DNA of 14,872 nucleotides, taken from the NCBI GenBank assembly GCA_016185865.1, contig JACPMU010000076.1, forward strand, positions 1 through 14,872, written 5' to 3'. Numbering within the stretch: the stretch's first letter is position 1; every line of letters starts with the position of its first letter. The translations under genes were made by a program, and so were the position numbers. Shown piece by piece: positions 14,427 to 14,872 of this stretch. The notes beneath the pieces were generated by a model. That model was not told where the DNA came from. It searched no databases and saw nothing but the letters and a program-made list of their open reading frames with translations. This DNA is from Candidatus Woesearchaeota archaeon. Lineage in GTDB: Archaea > Nanobdellota > Nanobdellia > Woesearchaeales > GW2011-AR4.

Positions 14427-14872
14427 AGCAAAAATCACAAATCACAATGCTGATGATAATCGGCTTGGTGCTTTTTATCATAGTGAGCCTTGTTCTGTAT
14501 CTTTCAAAATCAGCGGTCAAAAAGCAGAGCCAGCAGACTATAAAGAGAGTCCAGGAGACAGCTGTTGACACATCTTCAATGAAGGAGTTTGTTTCAAAAT
14601 GCCTTGACAAGCTCGCAAAAGACGCTTTAGTGCTTCTTGGAAAGCAAGGCGGTTATATCTATACAAGCCAAGGCGGCCCTTTGGTTGACTACCAGCCAAC
14701 AGACGAAGGGCTGTTCTTTGTCAAGTACAACAGCCTTAATGTTGCATACAACATTCTGCCCCCAAGGTTTGCAGTTTCTCCATATGCCTCGGAAATCCCC
14801 GATTACCCATGGACAACATTCCCATACAGGCCAGCAGCCTCAAACGCGGAAGTATTCGAAGGTTTTTTTGGC
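14423..14872 (+). CDS. Membrane-anchored exported protein with pilin-like N-terminus (partial, runs off the window)
   Basis: The frame starts at the ATG of an ATGA overlap with the previous gene's stop and stays open for 150 codons to the window end. The N-terminus, MKQKSQITMLMIIGLVLF, has a short basic stretch, then Ser-Gln, then a hydrophobic helix (about residues 7-28). This resembles the class III (prepilin-type) signal peptides of archaeal pilins, although the usual Gly before Gln is Ser. A helical segment (KQSQQTIKRVQETAV, FVSKCLDKLAKDALVLLG) and a KQGGYIY motif follow. From memory, proteins with this start and an LGKQGGYI-like motif recur in Woesearchaeota-type genomes, often beside Cys-rich exported proteins; their function is unknown. 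The 4-base overlap suggests co-translation with the 751-aa protein, as for a paired surface or secretion system. Confidence 0.75.
   Translation, partial: MKQKSQITMLMIIGLVLFIIVSLVLYLSKSAVKKQSQQTIKRVQETAVDTSSMKEFVSKCLDKLAKDALVLLGKQGGYIYTSQGGPLVDYQPTDEGLFFVKYNSLNVAYNILPPRFAVSPYASEIPDYPWTTFPYRPAASNAEVFEGFFG

Noticed and set aside
1..14872. tRNA, rRNA, CRISPR array, insertion sequence or phage genes
   Set aside because: No cloverleaf-like GGTTCGA-type arm, evenly spaced repeats, transposase motif or terminal inverted repeats were seen on either strand; the only mobile element found is the intein.

Overview
The window is archaeal chromosome, most likely from a DPANN-type lineage of the Woesearchaeota/Pacearchaeota kind. 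It encodes a family-D DNA polymerase large subunit, archaeal MCM, TBP, aIF2-beta and the RNase P protein Rpp30, followed by a large Cys-rich secreted protein and a short membrane-anchored protein of a style common in those genomes. Several genes have a TATA box centred 25-27 nt before the ATG, as expected for archaeal leaderless mRNAs. The lineage is inferred from gene content and style, not from a search.

Layout. 12-3503 (+): DNA polymerase D large subunit (polC/DP2), broken by one in-frame TAA at 3267-3269 inside its last zinc ribbon; the remaining tail, with the second zinc knuckle and a PIP box, stays open to 3503. 3532-4191 (-): a lipoprotein with a DUF4352-like domain. 4282-4692 (-): aIF2-beta, divergent from 4774-5625 (+), a SpoIIM-family membrane protein. 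5617-9258 (-): MCM helicase with a LAGLIDADG intein in its Walker A loop and an unusual C-terminal OB-fold plus winged helix that resembles archaeal RPA32. 9351-9905 (-): TBP. 9906-10155: a divergent control region with a cluster of TATA boxes. 10156-14872 (+): a tightly packed run of rnp3 (Rpp30), an Lnt-like membrane nitrilase, a 751-aa Cys-rich secreted protein and the start of a pilin-like membrane protein, joined by 4-bp overlaps or a 3-nt gap.

How the genes fit together. The left two thirds hold replication genes (PolD, MCM) mixed with basal transcription (TBP) and translation initiation (aIF2-beta). The right third couples RNase P to an envelope or secretion module. The lipoprotein and the Lnt-like protein raise the question of lipoprotein acylation in this archaeon.

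The points most worth following are the split PolD large subunit, the apparent MCM-RPA32 fusion, the P-loop intein with Gln where block B normally has His, and the Lnt-like protein without the usual catalytic Lys. No tRNA, rRNA, CRISPR array, insertion sequence or attachment site was seen.
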